From NCBI GenBank assembly GCA_902489795.1, contig CABUBU010000009.1, forward strand, positions 1 through 57,142: 57,142 nucleotides of DNA. The letters are read 5' to 3'. Positions 33,728 through 43,227 of this stretch are shown piece after piece. The notes under the pieces were generated by a model, which was not told the DNA's origin, did no database searches, and saw only the letters and a list, made by a program, of their open reading frames with translations. Made by a program: the position numbers and the translations under genes. Source of the stretch: an uncultured Azospirillum sp. (GTDB lineage Bacteria > Pseudomonadota > Alphaproteobacteria > RF32 > CAG-239). How positions within the stretch are numbered: position 1 is the first letter of the stretch; each line of letters opens with the position of its first letter.

Positions 33728-35116
33728 TCAGCGTCTGCGTTCGGGGTGTCCTTCTTCTTTTTCAAGTTGTTTGATTCTCATCAGCAGATCGTCGATCTTA
33801 AGCTTGAGCGTTGAAGACGGATTATGCCGCAGGGCGCTTTCTGCCTGTCGTCGGGCCGTTTGCGTGTCGCCGCCGAGAAAAGAGAATTCTGCTGCCGCGT
33901 AGTTGGAGGTTGCCATGTCGTTTTGCATACCGCTGGCTCTCGCCAGAAGCAGCCAGGCATAGCTGTCGGGGTTATAAACCAGAACCTGGTTCAGCATGCG
34001 GATGATTTCTTTTAATTCTGCCGGGCCGGGATTGTTTTCGAGCATGGCCTGCGACAGGTTGAGCTTAAACAGGGACGAGGCCGGCTGTAATTTCAGTGCC
34101 TGCCGGTAAGCGGCTGCGGCCGGAACGATTTTTCCCGTTTCCATCATCATCTGTCCTTTTAGTTCATAGAAATAGGGATTCTGCGGCTCATCAGCGATCA
34201 GAGAGTCGACTGCCGCCAGCGCCTCTTTCATTTTCAGTTGTTTGAACAGGGCGATGGCACGGGCGTAACGGGCGGGAACGGAAGCATCATTCGGCGGATA
34301 TTTGAGAAATGTCTGCCGCGGCTCTTCGGTATAGGCAAACAGTTTGGCTTTGATCCGCTGAAATTCCTTTTCCTGAGGCCCTTGTGCCGGCGCCCGCGAT
34401 TCCCGTGCCGCTTTTTCGACAAAGGCTATGCGTTCGTCGGTCAAAGGGTGAGTGCGGTAATAGTCGCGTTCGGCAATGCCCTGCATTTTGTTGCGGTGTT
34501 GTATTTTTTTCAGGAATGCGAGCATGCCGGCCGGCGACTGGTTTATTTTTTTCAGCAGGTTGACGGCGGCCTCGTCGGCGCTCCTTTCTTCGCTGATCTG
34601 ATAAGTGAGCATTGAGTTGAGGGCCGAGCTCTGTGAACCGAGAATGGCGGCAATGCTCAAATCGGCGCGTCCGGCGGCGATGCCGGCCAGGCCGCCGACC
34701 AGCATTGAGGCCAGACTGATGCTCTGCACCTCGCGCGATTTGATTTTGTGACGAAGAATGTGTCCGCCCTGAATATGCCCGGTTTCGTGCGCCAGCACGC
34801 CGGTCAGCTCGTTCTGGCTGTCGGCGGCGGTAATGGTGCCGATGTTAACGAACATGCGGTTGCCGTCGGTGACAAATGCGTTCAGTCCACGATCGTTGAC
34901 AATATAAATCTGCCCCGGGCGGAAAGCTACGCCGGCGGCGTTGAACACCGGCCGCAGCGTCTGATGCAGAAATATCTCGGTTTCTTCGTCCGAAATCAGG
35001 GAAATGGCCCCTGCCGTTCCGCAATTTAAAAAAACTGACAGCAGCACAAGACTGCCTGCCAGTTTTTTTGCCGTTGTCAGAAAAGAGTTTATCCGTTGAT
35101 AAGCTTTTTCCACCAT
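33728..35116 (-). CDS. M48-family metalloprotease with TPR repeats (BepA-like)
   Basis: Protein of 462 aa. The signal peptide is near residues 15-38 (LAGSLVLLSVFLNCGTAGA). The M48 domain carries HExxH in VLAHETGHIQGGH and the third zinc ligand Glu in EERSADEAAVNLL. A C-terminal TPR-rich half (about 260-440; FKQLKMKEALAAVDSLIADE, AAAYRQALKLQPASSLFKLN) binds partners. E. coli BepA degrades or assembles stalled LptD and BAM clients, so outer-membrane quality control is likely. Its start overlaps the end of rne by 28 bases, implying co-transcription. The start at 35116 has several alternatives. Confidence 0.88.
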   Translation of the reverse strand: MVEKAYQRINSFLTTAKKLAGSLVLLSVFLNCGTAGAISLISDEETEIFLHQTLRPVFNAAGVAFRPGQIYIVNDRGLNAFVTDGNRMFVNIGTITAADSQNELTGVLAHETGHIQGGHILRHKIKSREVQSISLASMLVGGLAGIAAGRADLSIAAILGSQSSALNSMLTYQISEERSADEAAVNLLKKINQSPAGMLAFLKKIQHRNKMQGIAERDYYRTHPLTDERIAFVEKAARESRAPAQGPQEKEFQRIKAKLFAYTEEPRQTFLKYPPNDASVPARYARAIALFKQLKMKEALAAVDSLIADEPQNPYFYELKGQMMMETGKIVPAAAAYRQALKLQPASSLFKLNLSQAMLENNPGPAELKEIIRMLNQVLVYNPDSYAWLLLARASGMQNDMATSNYAAAEFSFLGGDTQTARRQAESALRHNPSSTLKLKIDDLLMRIKQLEKEEGHPERRR

Positions 35117-37743
35117 GCAACCTTCCTTTTTTCCGGTTTTTCTTCGTTTTCCGTATTGGAATTTGCGGGAGCCGGCGTTTCATGGCTGTTATACAGAATT
35201 ACCGCTTCTTCCTTTGCCGGTTTTTCTTCCGTTTCGCCGGATGCTTCGCCGCTGCGGCGTCTGATGCCCCGGCGGCGGTCAAAACGGCTGCGCCGGTCAC
35301 GCCTTCCGCCTCTGCGCCGGAAACCGGTGTTTTCGTTTTCCCCGGCGTCGGCTTCGGTTTCAATTTCCGCGGCGTGCTCAGCGGTCGTTTCTTCCGTGTC
35401 GGTTTCGTCGCCGGCATCGTTTCCCTCATATTCGGGAACTTTGTTTTCCTTTGCCGTTTCGTCGCCGGCGGGTTTGATTGCTTTTATCCGTTCGATTTTG
35501 AAATCCGCGATATTGCGGACGCTTTCGTCAGCGCAGATGACAACCTGCATCTTATAGCGCTGTTCTATGTTGACCAGTTCGGCACGCTTCTGGTTTAAGA
35601 GATAAACGGCCACGTCGCGCGGCAGCGAAACGGTAATTTTTGACGAGCGACCTTTGATGCCTTCTTCCTCGATTGTGCGCAGAATGGAAACCGCGCCGGA
35701 TTCGATGGTGCGGACAATGCCGCGGCCGTGACAGTGCGGGCAGGTTTGATAATTGCTTTCAAAGAAAGAGGAATGCATCCGCTGGCGCGAAATCTCAAGC
35801 AGTCCGAAGCAGCTCATTTTACCGATCTGCACGCGGGCACGGTCTTTTTTCATCGCTTCTTTCATCCGTTTTTCAATCGCCTGATTGTTTTTGGCCTCGT
35901 CCATGTCGATGAAGTCGATTACCACCAGTCCGGCCAGATTGCGCATGCGGAGCTGTTTGGCGATTTCGTCGGCGGCTTCCAGGTTGGTTTTGAGCGCCGT
36001 TTCTTCCAAATCTTTTTCCTTGGTGGCGCGGCCGGAGTTGACGTCGATCGAAACCAGCGCCTCGGTGGGGTTGATTACCAGATAACCGCCCGATTCCAGC
36101 TGTACGTTGGTGTCGTGCAGCTTGTCCAGCTGTCCTTCGACTTGGAAACGCTGGAACAGCGGAATGTCGTTCGGTTTGCAGGACTTGAGCTTTTTCATGC
36201 TGTGCGGCGACAGAATCTTCATAAAGCTGCGGGCGGCTTGATAGGCGTTGTTGCCGTCGATGATGATTTCCGAAATTTCCTTGGTAAACATGTCGCGCAG
36301 CGCCCGTTTGATCAGGTTGCCTTCCTCGTAGATCAGAGCCGGTGCGCCGCTTTTCAGCGAATCAAGCCGGATCTGTTCCCAGGTGCGGATCAGGTAATTG
36401 TAGTCGCGGACAATGTCCGATTTGGTCTTTTCTTCGCCGGCGGTGCGCACGATCAGCGACATGTCGCTTGAAATCGGCAGTTCCCTGATGATGGTTTTTA
36501 AGCGCTTGCGGTCGGAAACGTTGGTAATTTTGCGCGAAACGCCGCCGCTTTTGATCCGGTTGGGCATCAGCACGCAGTAACGGCCGGCCAGCGACAGATA
36601 GGTCGTCAAGGCGGCGCCTTTGTTGCCGCGTTCTTCTTTAACCACCTGTACCAGAAGTATCTGGCCTTCTTTGATCACGTCCTGAATTTTGCTTTGATGG
36701 AAAAGTTTGCGCATCAAAATCAGCTTTTTCTGGATTTCAAAGTCATACTCGCCGTCGTCATCGTCGTCGGCGGCCACTTCGTCGTCGCTGCCGTTGTCCA
36801 TGCCGGTGCCGCCGGTTTCTTCCGTTTCGTTTTCGCCGTTGTTTTCGCATTCTTCGTCTTTTTCGACAATTCTTTCGTTTGCGGTGCCGGCGGATTCGGC
36901 AAGGGTTTTGACTTCTTCTTTCTTTTTGCTGTCGTCTTTCGGCTCTTCAGCGGGGGCGACGGCTGTTTCCGCCGGCGCTTCTTTTGATGTTGTTTCGCCT
37001 GCGGCGGCAGATGCGTCTTCCTTGCTTGTTTCGGCAGTTTCTTTGGCTGTTTTGGGCTTGCGTCCGCGGCGTCTGCCGGTGGTTCCCGCTTTTTTCTTTT
37101 TGCTTTCTTCTTTGCTGCTTGCAGCCGCGTTTTCATCGTCTGACGCTTTTTCTTCTGCCGCTGCCGCAGGTGCTGCTCCGTTTTCCGCGCCGTCGTTTTC
37201 AACGATGGCGGCCGTTGGCGTTTCTTCCGCTGCCGCCGCGGAAGCTGCGTTTGAACCTTCCGTTTGCTCGGTCGCCGCTGCCGGTTGCGCTTCCGCTTCC
37301 GTGTCGTTTTCGGCGGCGGCTTTTGCCGCTTCTTCCCGGGCGCGCGCTTCCGCGGCTTCCTGTTCCAGACGCTGGGCGCGTTTTAAGGCTTTTTCTTCGC
37401 GGATTCTCGCGCGTTCCTGTTCGCGTTCCTTAATTGCCTGCTTTTTGTTTTCGATCATGGTGTCGACTTCTTTTTCCAGTTCGGCTATGGTTTTGTCGTC
37501 CACATGATAATAGTCGGGATGAATTTCGCCGAAAGCGAGGAACCCGTGGCGGTTGCCGCCGTAGTCGACAAAGGCGGCCTGCAGCGAAGGTTCGATCCTC
37601 ATTACTTTGGCCAGATAAACGTTGCCTTTGATCTGTTTTCTGCTGCTTGATTCGAATTCGACGTCTTCAAGCTTGTTGCCGTTGATCACGACCACCCGCG
37701 TTTCTTCGGGCTGGGTGTCGTCGATTAACATTCTTTTGGTCAT
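35089..37743 (-). CDS. rne: Ribonuclease E/G
   Basis: Endoribonuclease of 884 aa that initiates mRNA decay and rRNA/tRNA processing. The ATG at 37743 (GGAG upstream) gives the classic MTKRMLIDDTQPEETRVVV start. The S1 domain is split: KGNVYLAKVMRIEPSLQAAF comes before, and ILLVQVVKEERGNKGAALTT after, a ~220-residue Ala/Glu/Lys-rich insertion (about 110-335). The catalytic DNase I-like part has the metal site in LVSIDVNSGRAT and VVIDFIDMDEAKNN. The zinc link is CPHCHGRG. The tail is Arg-rich and Glu-rich (RRRGGRRDRRSRFDRRRGIR), a likely scaffold for partner binding. Confidence 0.95.
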   Translation of the reverse strand: MTKRMLIDDTQPEETRVVVINGNKLEDVEFESSSRKQIKGNVYLAKVMRIEPSLQAAFVDYGGNRHGFLAFGEIHPDYYHVDDKTIAELEKEVDTMIENKKQAIKEREQERARIREEKALKRAQRLEQEAAEARAREEAAKAAAENDTEAEAQPAAATEQTEGSNAASAAAAEETPTAAIVENDGAENGAAPAAAAEEKASDDENAAASSKEESKKKKAGTTGRRRGRKPKTAKETAETSKEDASAAAGETTSKEAPAETAVAPAEEPKDDSKKKEEVKTLAESAGTANERIVEKDEECENNGENETEETGGTGMDNGSDDEVAADDDDDGEYDFEIQKKLILMRKLFHQSKIQDVIKEGQILLVQVVKEERGNKGAALTTYLSLAGRYCVLMPNRIKSGGVSRKITNVSDRKRLKTIIRELPISSDMSLIVRTAGEEKTKSDIVRDYNYLIRTWEQIRLDSLKSGAPALIYEEGNLIKRALRDMFTKEISEIIIDGNNAYQAARSFMKILSPHSMKKLKSCKPNDIPLFQRFQVEGQLDKLHDTNVQLESGGYLVINPTEALVSIDVNSGRATKEKDLEETALKTNLEAADEIAKQLRMRNLAGLVVIDFIDMDEAKNNQAIEKRMKEAMKKDRARVQIGKMSCFGLLEISRQRMHSSFFESNYQTCPHCHGRGIVRTIESGAVSILRTIEEEGIKGRSSKITVSLPRDVAVYLLNQKRAELVNIEQRYKMQVVICADESVRNIADFKIERIKAIKPAGDETAKENKVPEYEGNDAGDETDTEETTAEHAAEIETEADAGENENTGFRRRGGRRDRRSRFDRRRGIRRRSGEASGETEEKPAKEEAVILYNSHETPAPANSNTENEEKPEKRKVAWWKKLING

Positions 37744-38265
37744 ATTTTTATAAACTCCGTTCACTCCGCGGAAAACGCGGAAAAATTATTGCATCCGGAG
37801 AGAAATCGTGCGGAGAAAAGCAGGAAAACACAAGCTTCGGACAAAAGCTTCAAACGCTTCTGCCGGGCTTTGCCGTATTGCCGGAGCAGCTTTCTCCGAC
37901 CTTCAAACATTCAGAACTTTCCTGTTCTGCGATCCGCGGACAAACGTTTTTTGCTTGCTTGTTATTTGGCTTGTCCGCAAATCAGAATCTCTATCCGGTT
38001 TAAACCTCATTCCGGCCGGGATGTGCAGGCACGTTTTTCACCGTGAAAAACGGCGGCAACCAATGCGCGGGGAACCTAAAAAACATTTTGTTGTCAAGTC
38101 GTAAATGTCCCCGTGCCGGTTAAAAAGACATCCGGCCGCTATTGACAATATACCGGCTCATATAAAATTACAATACGAAATTTCATTTTTTTCTTTCTCC
38201 TTTTTAACAGATTGGTAATAAGTGGCATTTATAATTGCCGGAACTATGGTGGAACAAAACCGGTA
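37744..38265. other. Divergent spacer; probable long rne leader
   Basis: More than 500 bases separate the rne and amidase starts. No gene is convincing here. The rne side holds several short inverted repeats, such as AAGCTTCGGACAAAAGCTT (37831-37849). Long rne leaders with self-regulatory structure are known from E. coli, so this may be one. At about 38145 TTGACAATATA could be part of the amidase promoter. Confidence 0.35.
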
Positions 38266-39516
38266 ATGAGCATGCTGAACAACATAACGGCGGCGGGCTG
38301 CCGCCGAATACTGATGCTGGCGATGATGGCGCTGTCGGCGGTTTTTCTGTGCGCTTTCAGAGTCGATGCCGCCGGCCGTGTCAGCGGGCTGCGGATCGGG
38401 CAGGGCATCGGCAGCGTGCGTATCGTGTTTGACGCCGACGCCGAATTCGACTATAATGTTTTTCTGCTCGACGGGCCAAAACGTCTGGTGGTCGATACTA
38501 AAAACGTCTATATCGGCAAAGCGCTGGAAAAGACCAAAGACAAAAACAACCTGGTCGGCCGGGTGCGGGTGGGCGATATCCATGACGGCAAAACCCGCAT
38601 CGTTTTCGATCTGCTCAAGCCGGTGGTGGTCAAAAAAGTTTTTATGCTGCCGCCGCAGTCCACTTTTAAATGGCGGCTGGCAATTGACGTGACCGTCGCT
38701 TCCGAACGCGAGTTCCGGCAAAAGGCAGGTGTCGACAACGCCTACGGCAACAAAAGTCTTTCGCTGTCCGGCAGCGTGCAGGCGGCGGCCGATGCGATGC
38801 CGAAGCCCCGTAAGCAAAATGCCAGAAAAATCATCGTGATCGACGCCGGGCACGGCGGTCACGATCCGGGAGCGATCGGCTATTCCGGCGTGCATGAAAA
38901 GAACATTACTCTGGCCATGGCCAAAGAGTTGAAGCGTCAGTTGGAACGCAAGGGAAAATATACGGTTTATCTCACCCGCAGCACCGACGTCTTCATTCCG
39001 CTGCGCAAACGGGTGGAAATTGCGCGCAAACACAAGGCCGACCTGTTTGTGTCCGTGCATGCCGATTCCGCTTTGAACCGCAAGGCGACCGGGCTGTCTG
39101 TCTATACCCTGTCGGAAACGGCTTCGGACAAAGAGGCAGCGGCGCTGGCCGAACGCGAAAACAAGGCCGACGTCATCAGCGGGCTCAATCTGGTCGAACA
39201 GTCCAAAGAAGTAAGCGATGTGCTGATATCGCTTGCCCAGCGGGAAACCCGCAACCGTTCTTCCGAATTCGCCAAATGCCTGGTGGACGAAATGCGCAAA
39301 TCGGTCAAGCTGATCAGCGACACTCACCGTTTTGCCGGATTTGCCGTCTTAAAGGCGCCGGACGTTCCGTCCGTGCTGCTGGAGATGGGCTATCTCTCCA
39401 ACAAAAACGAAGAGCGTCTTCTGCGTCAGGAAAGCTACCGCCGCAAATTGGCTGTTTCCGCCGCCAAAGCGATCGACCGCTATTTTGAAGACATGAAACA
39501 CAAATCCCTGTTTTGA
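38266..39516 (+). CDS. amiC: N-acetylmuramoyl-L-alanine amidase with AMIN domain (AmiC-like)
   Basis: Protein of 416 aa from the ATG at 38266; the frame is open further upstream without a good start. The signal sequence is MLAMMALSAVFLCAFRVDA. An AMIN domain (about 38-140, SGLRIGQGIGSVRIVFDADA) targets it to the septum. The catalytic Amidase_3 domain starts KIIVIDAGHGGHDPGAIG (zinc His), then HEKNITLAMAKEL (zinc Glu), VSVHADSA (zinc His) and LLEMGYLSNKNEE (catalytic Glu). It splits peptidoglycan between MurNAc and the peptide at daughter-cell separation. mrcA follows after 95 bases. Confidence 0.94.
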   Translation: MSMLNNITAAGCRRILMLAMMALSAVFLCAFRVDAAGRVSGLRIGQGIGSVRIVFDADAEFDYNVFLLDGPKRLVVDTKNVYIGKALEKTKDKNNLVGRVRVGDIHDGKTRIVFDLLKPVVVKKVFMLPPQSTFKWRLAIDVTVASEREFRQKAGVDNAYGNKSLSLSGSVQAAADAMPKPRKQNARKIIVIDAGHGGHDPGAIGYSGVHEKNITLAMAKELKRQLERKGKYTVYLTRSTDVFIPLRKRVEIARKHKADLFVSVHADSALNRKATGLSVYTLSETASDKEAAALAERENKADVISGLNLVEQSKEVSDVLISLAQRETRNRSSEFAKCLVDEMRKSVKLISDTHRFAGFAVLKAPDVPSVLLEMGYLSNKNEERLLRQESYRRKLAVSAAKAIDRYFEDMKHKSLF

Positions 39517-39611
39517 TCCAGGTTGTCGTTTAAACGGCTGATAAATCAAGAATACGGTTGTCGTTTGTGATAAAAACTGTTATGAGTGTGTCATAATATA
39601 ATCTGTTGGGT

Positions 39612-42092
39612 ATGAAAATGTTTAAAACTTTGTCTTCTTTACTGAGCACGTTTTTCTTTTTTGCGGTCATTCTGATTGTTGTGCTCATAAGTAATCTGTG
39701 GCGCTTCAGCCAAAGCCTGCCCGATTACCGCCAGCTGGAAAAATACGAGCCGGCGGTCACCACCCGCCTGTATGCCGGCGACGGTCAGCTGTTGAAGGAA
39801 TATGCGGTGGAGCAGCGGCTGTTCATGCCGGTCGGCAAAATTCCCGATCTGGTCAAGCAGGCATTCATCTCCGCCGAAGACAAAAAGTTTTACCGGCATT
39901 CGGGGATCGATTATGTCGGCATTGTCCGCGCCGTCATCAGCAACGTGAAAAATCTGGGCAGCGGCCGCCGGCCGTCGGGCGCGTCGACCATCACCCAGCA
40001 GGTGGCCAAAAACTTTCTGCTTTCTTCGGAAGTGTCTTATGTCCGTAAAATCAAGGAAGCGCTTTTGGCCTGGCGGATCGAACAGGCGTTTGGCAAAGAT
40101 CATATTCTGGAACTGTATCTGAACGAAATTTATCTCGGCAACCGCTCTTACGGCGTAGCGGCGGCGGCGCTCAACTATTTTGACAAGCCGCTGTCGGAAC
40201 TGACGCTGGAGGAGGCCGCCTATCTGGCGGCGCTGCCGAAGGGACCCAACAATTACAATCCCCACACCCGTTACGAGGCGGCCTTGGCCCGCCGCAACTG
40301 GGTGATCGGCCGGATGCTTGAGGAAGGCTACATTGACGAGCTTGCGGCCGAAAACGCCAAGGCGCAGCCGCTGAAAGTGGTGAAACGCGACAGCGGTTTC
40401 GTAAAACATGCGGAATATTTCAGCGAGGAAGTCCGCCGCGGAATTGAACGGCGTTTCGGTGCCGAGGCGCTTAACGAGGGCGGGCTGATCGTCCGCACCA
40501 CCGTTGATCCGCGTCTGCAGGAAATCGCCACCCGGGTATTCCGGGAAAAACTGCAGGAGTATGACCGCCGCCACGGCTGGCGCGGGGCAACGGCCAACAT
40601 CGCTCTTGAAGACGATTATATGTCGGTGCTGGAGAAAACGGCGCTGCCGGCCGGAGCCGAAAGCGGCTGGGAAAAGGCGGTGGTGACCCTGGTCAACAAT
40701 GCGCGGGCGGAGATTAAAACGGTTGACGGCGAAACCGGCGTCATTCCTCTTTCCGTTCTTTCCTGGGCAGGCAAAACGCTGCCCGATCAGGGGATCGGCA
40801 GGGCGCCGAAATCGGTTAAGGAGGTGCTTAAACCGGGTGACGTGATCTGGGCAGAAAAGATCGGCGAAGAGAAAATCAAAAAACAGAAACTGCCGGAAAA
40901 CGCTTATAATCTGCGTCAGGTTCCCGACGTCGACGGCGGGTTGATCGCCGTCGATCCTCATACCGGCCGGGTGCTGGCAATGGTCGGCGGGTATTCCTAC
41001 AAACGTTCGCAGTTTAACCGCGCCACTCAGGCGCACCGGCAGACCGGTTCGTCGTTCAAGCCGTTTGTTTATCTCACCGCGCTGGAAAACGGCTATTCTC
41101 CGACCGATCTGATTTTGGATGCGCCGTTTGTGCTGGATCAGGGGGCCGGTCTGCCAAAGTGGAAACCGGAAAACTTCACCAAGAAATTTTACGGTCTGAT
41201 GACTTTGCGCGAAGGAATTGAAAAATCGCGCAACCTGATGACGGTTCGTCTGGCGCAGGACGTCGGCATGGACAAGATTTCCGCCTTTGCCAAAAGAACG
41301 GGCATCAACGACCATCTGCCGGAGCTGCTTTCAATGTCGCTCGGCGCCGGCGAAACCCGGCTGATTGACCTCACTTCCGCCTATGCGGAAATTGTCAACG
41401 GCGGCAAAAAAATACAGCCGTATTTGATTGAGCGCATTCAGGACCGCTATGGCCGTACCATCTTAAAACAGGATAACCGCGACTGTGCCGGCTGCAATTA
41501 CGATGTTTGGGAAAAACAGCCGACCCCGCAGCTGGCAGACGGCCGCGAGCAGGTGTTTGACAGTCTGTCGGCCTATCAGATGACTTCGATTCTGGAAGGC
41601 GTGGCCATCCGCGGCAGCGGCGCCCGGCTGCGGCGTCTGCAAAAGCATCTGGCCGGCAAAACCGGAACCACCAACGACAGCAAAGAAGGCTGGTTTGTCG
41701 GTTTTTCGCCGGATCTGGTGGTCGGCACCTACATCGGTTTTGACGAACCGCGGACGCTCGGCCGTTGGGAAACCGGCGCCAGCGCGGCGCTGCCGGTATT
41801 CTATGCGTTTATGGAAGAGGCTCTGAAAGACCAGCCCGATATTCCGTTCCGCATTCCTGCCGGCATCAAACTGGTGCGCATCAATTACAAAACCGGCAAA
41901 CCGGCGGTGCCCGGCGATGAGGTGGTCATTACCGAAGCGCTGAAGCCCGACTTTGACTTTGAAACGGCCGGCCAGCGCATCATTAACGGCAGTTCCGACA
42001 ACGATAACGACGACGAGGACGACCGCAACGATTTCAAACGTTTCGACAATTCCGCCGACAGCGAAAATTTCCAGCTCGGAACCCAATATTAG
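39612..42092 (+). CDS. mrcA: Penicillin-binding protein 1A
   Basis: Bifunctional peptidoglycan glycosyltransferase and transpeptidase of 826 aa, anchored by one N-terminal helix (LSTFFFFAVILIVVLISNLW). The GT51 domain shows SAEDKKFYRHSG (catalytic Glu) and ASTITQQVAKNFLL. The transpeptidase domain shows GSSFKPFVYL (active-site Ser and Lys), SRN and AGKTGTTNDSKEGWFVG (KTG). The typical PBP1A OB-like insertion lies between them. An in-frame TTG two codons earlier is possible. The tail is Asp/Asn-rich (DNDNDDEDDRNDFKRF). It lies between amiC and prfB. Confidence 0.96.
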   Translation: MKMFKTLSSLLSTFFFFAVILIVVLISNLWRFSQSLPDYRQLEKYEPAVTTRLYAGDGQLLKEYAVEQRLFMPVGKIPDLVKQAFISAEDKKFYRHSGIDYVGIVRAVISNVKNLGSGRRPSGASTITQQVAKNFLLSSEVSYVRKIKEALLAWRIEQAFGKDHILELYLNEIYLGNRSYGVAAAALNYFDKPLSELTLEEAAYLAALPKGPNNYNPHTRYEAALARRNWVIGRMLEEGYIDELAAENAKAQPLKVVKRDSGFVKHAEYFSEEVRRGIERRFGAEALNEGGLIVRTTVDPRLQEIATRVFREKLQEYDRRHGWRGATANIALEDDYMSVLEKTALPAGAESGWEKAVVTLVNNARAEIKTVDGETGVIPLSVLSWAGKTLPDQGIGRAPKSVKEVLKPGDVIWAEKIGEEKIKKQKLPENAYNLRQVPDVDGGLIAVDPHTGRVLAMVGGYSYKRSQFNRATQAHRQTGSSFKPFVYLTALENGYSPTDLILDAPFVLDQGAGLPKWKPENFTKKFYGLMTLREGIEKSRNLMTVRLAQDVGMDKISAFAKRTGINDHLPELLSMSLGAGETRLIDLTSAYAEIVNGGKKIQPYLIERIQDRYGRTILKQDNRDCAGCNYDVWEKQPTPQLADGREQVFDSLSAYQMTSILEGVAIRGSGARLRRLQKHLAGKTGTTNDSKEGWFVGFSPDLVVGTYIGFDEPRTLGRWETGASAALPVFYAFMEEALKDQPDIPFRIPAGIKLVRINYKTGKPAVPGDEVVITEALKPDFDFETAGQRIINGSSDNDNDDEDDRNDFKRFDNSADSENFQLGTQY

Positions 42093-42122
42093 ACAACTGT
42101 TCAACGCATTGAAAGGAAAAAC

Positions 42123-43227
42123 ATGCAGGCAGAAGTATTAACCTTAATTGACGAGATCAAGCAGTCGCTTTCGCTGCTGAGGAGGTCTCTTTGACTACGA
42201 CAACGCCGTTTTGCGTCTGGAAGAACTGGACGCGCTGACCGCCGCGCCGGAACTGTGGAACGACGCCGCCCGCGCGCAGAAGCTGCTGAGCGAAAAAAAT
42301 TCGCTGGAAGAAAGCGTCACCGCTCTGAAGCAAACGGAAACGTCGTTAAGCGAATTAAGCGAACTCTGTGAACTGGCGGAAGAGGAGGGCAATCAGGAAC
42401 TGGTTGCCGAGATTATAACCCAGCTGGAGGAGCTGAAAGTAAAAACCCGCCGCGGCGAGTTGGAAGCGCTGCTTTCCGGTGAAGCCGACAAAAACGACGC
42501 CTTTCTCGAAGTTCATGCCGGCAGCGGTGGTACCGAGGCTCAGGACTGGGCGGAAATGTTGCTTCGAATGTATACCCGCTGGGCGGAGGCGCATCAATAT
42601 AAAGTGGAGTATATAGAAGAAGCGGAAGGCGATGTTGCCGGGCTGAAGTCGGCAACCGTCAAAATCAGCGGACACAATGCTTACGGCTGGCTTAAGTCGG
42701 AAACCGGCGTTCACCGGCTGGTGCGGATTTCGCCGTTTGACAGCAATGCGCGCCGCCACACCAGTTTTGCCTCGGTCGGCGTTTATCCCGATATTGACGA
42801 CGAAATCCGCATTGAGATCAACGAGTCCGATTGCCGGGTGGATACATACCGCGCGTCTGGCGCCGGCGGCCAGCACATCAATAAGACCGATTCAGCGGTC
42901 CGCATCACCCATATTCCGACCGGAATCGTGGTACAATGCCAAAATCAGCGTTCGCAGTTTCAGAACCGCGACGCCGCTTGGAAAATGCTTCGCGCGCGCT
43001 TATATGAAATGGAACTGAAAAAACGCGAAGACGCGGCGCAGGGCGAAAGGGATTCGATGGGCGACAACGGCTGGGGCTATCAGATTCGCTCCTATGTTTT
43101 GCAGCCCTACAAACTGATCAAGGATCTGCGCACCGGTGCGGAAACTTCGGACGCCAAGGCGGTTTTGGACGGTGACATCGATTTGTTTTTGGAGGCGGCG
43201 CTGGCCGATAAGGTAAGCAACAAATGA
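42123..43227 (+). CDS. prfB: Peptide chain release factor 2, programmed +1 frameshift
   Basis: The reading frame begins at ATG 42123 (MQAEVLTLIDEIKQSLSLLR) and meets TGA at 42192. The slip site is the classic AGGAGG-TCT-CTT-TGA-C: ribosomes shift +1 on CTT and continue with GAC TAC GAC, giving ~367 aa. The shift is stimulated by the internal Shine-Dalgarno at 42180-42185 and by low RF2, so RF2 regulates its own synthesis. The rest is standard: the ISPFDSNARRHTSF segment with the SPF tripeptide that reads UGA/UAA, and the GAGGQHINKTDSAVRI peptidyl-hydrolysis motif, whose Gln PrmC (22.2 kb) should methylate. A gene call from 42211 would miss the N-terminus. Confidence 0.96.
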
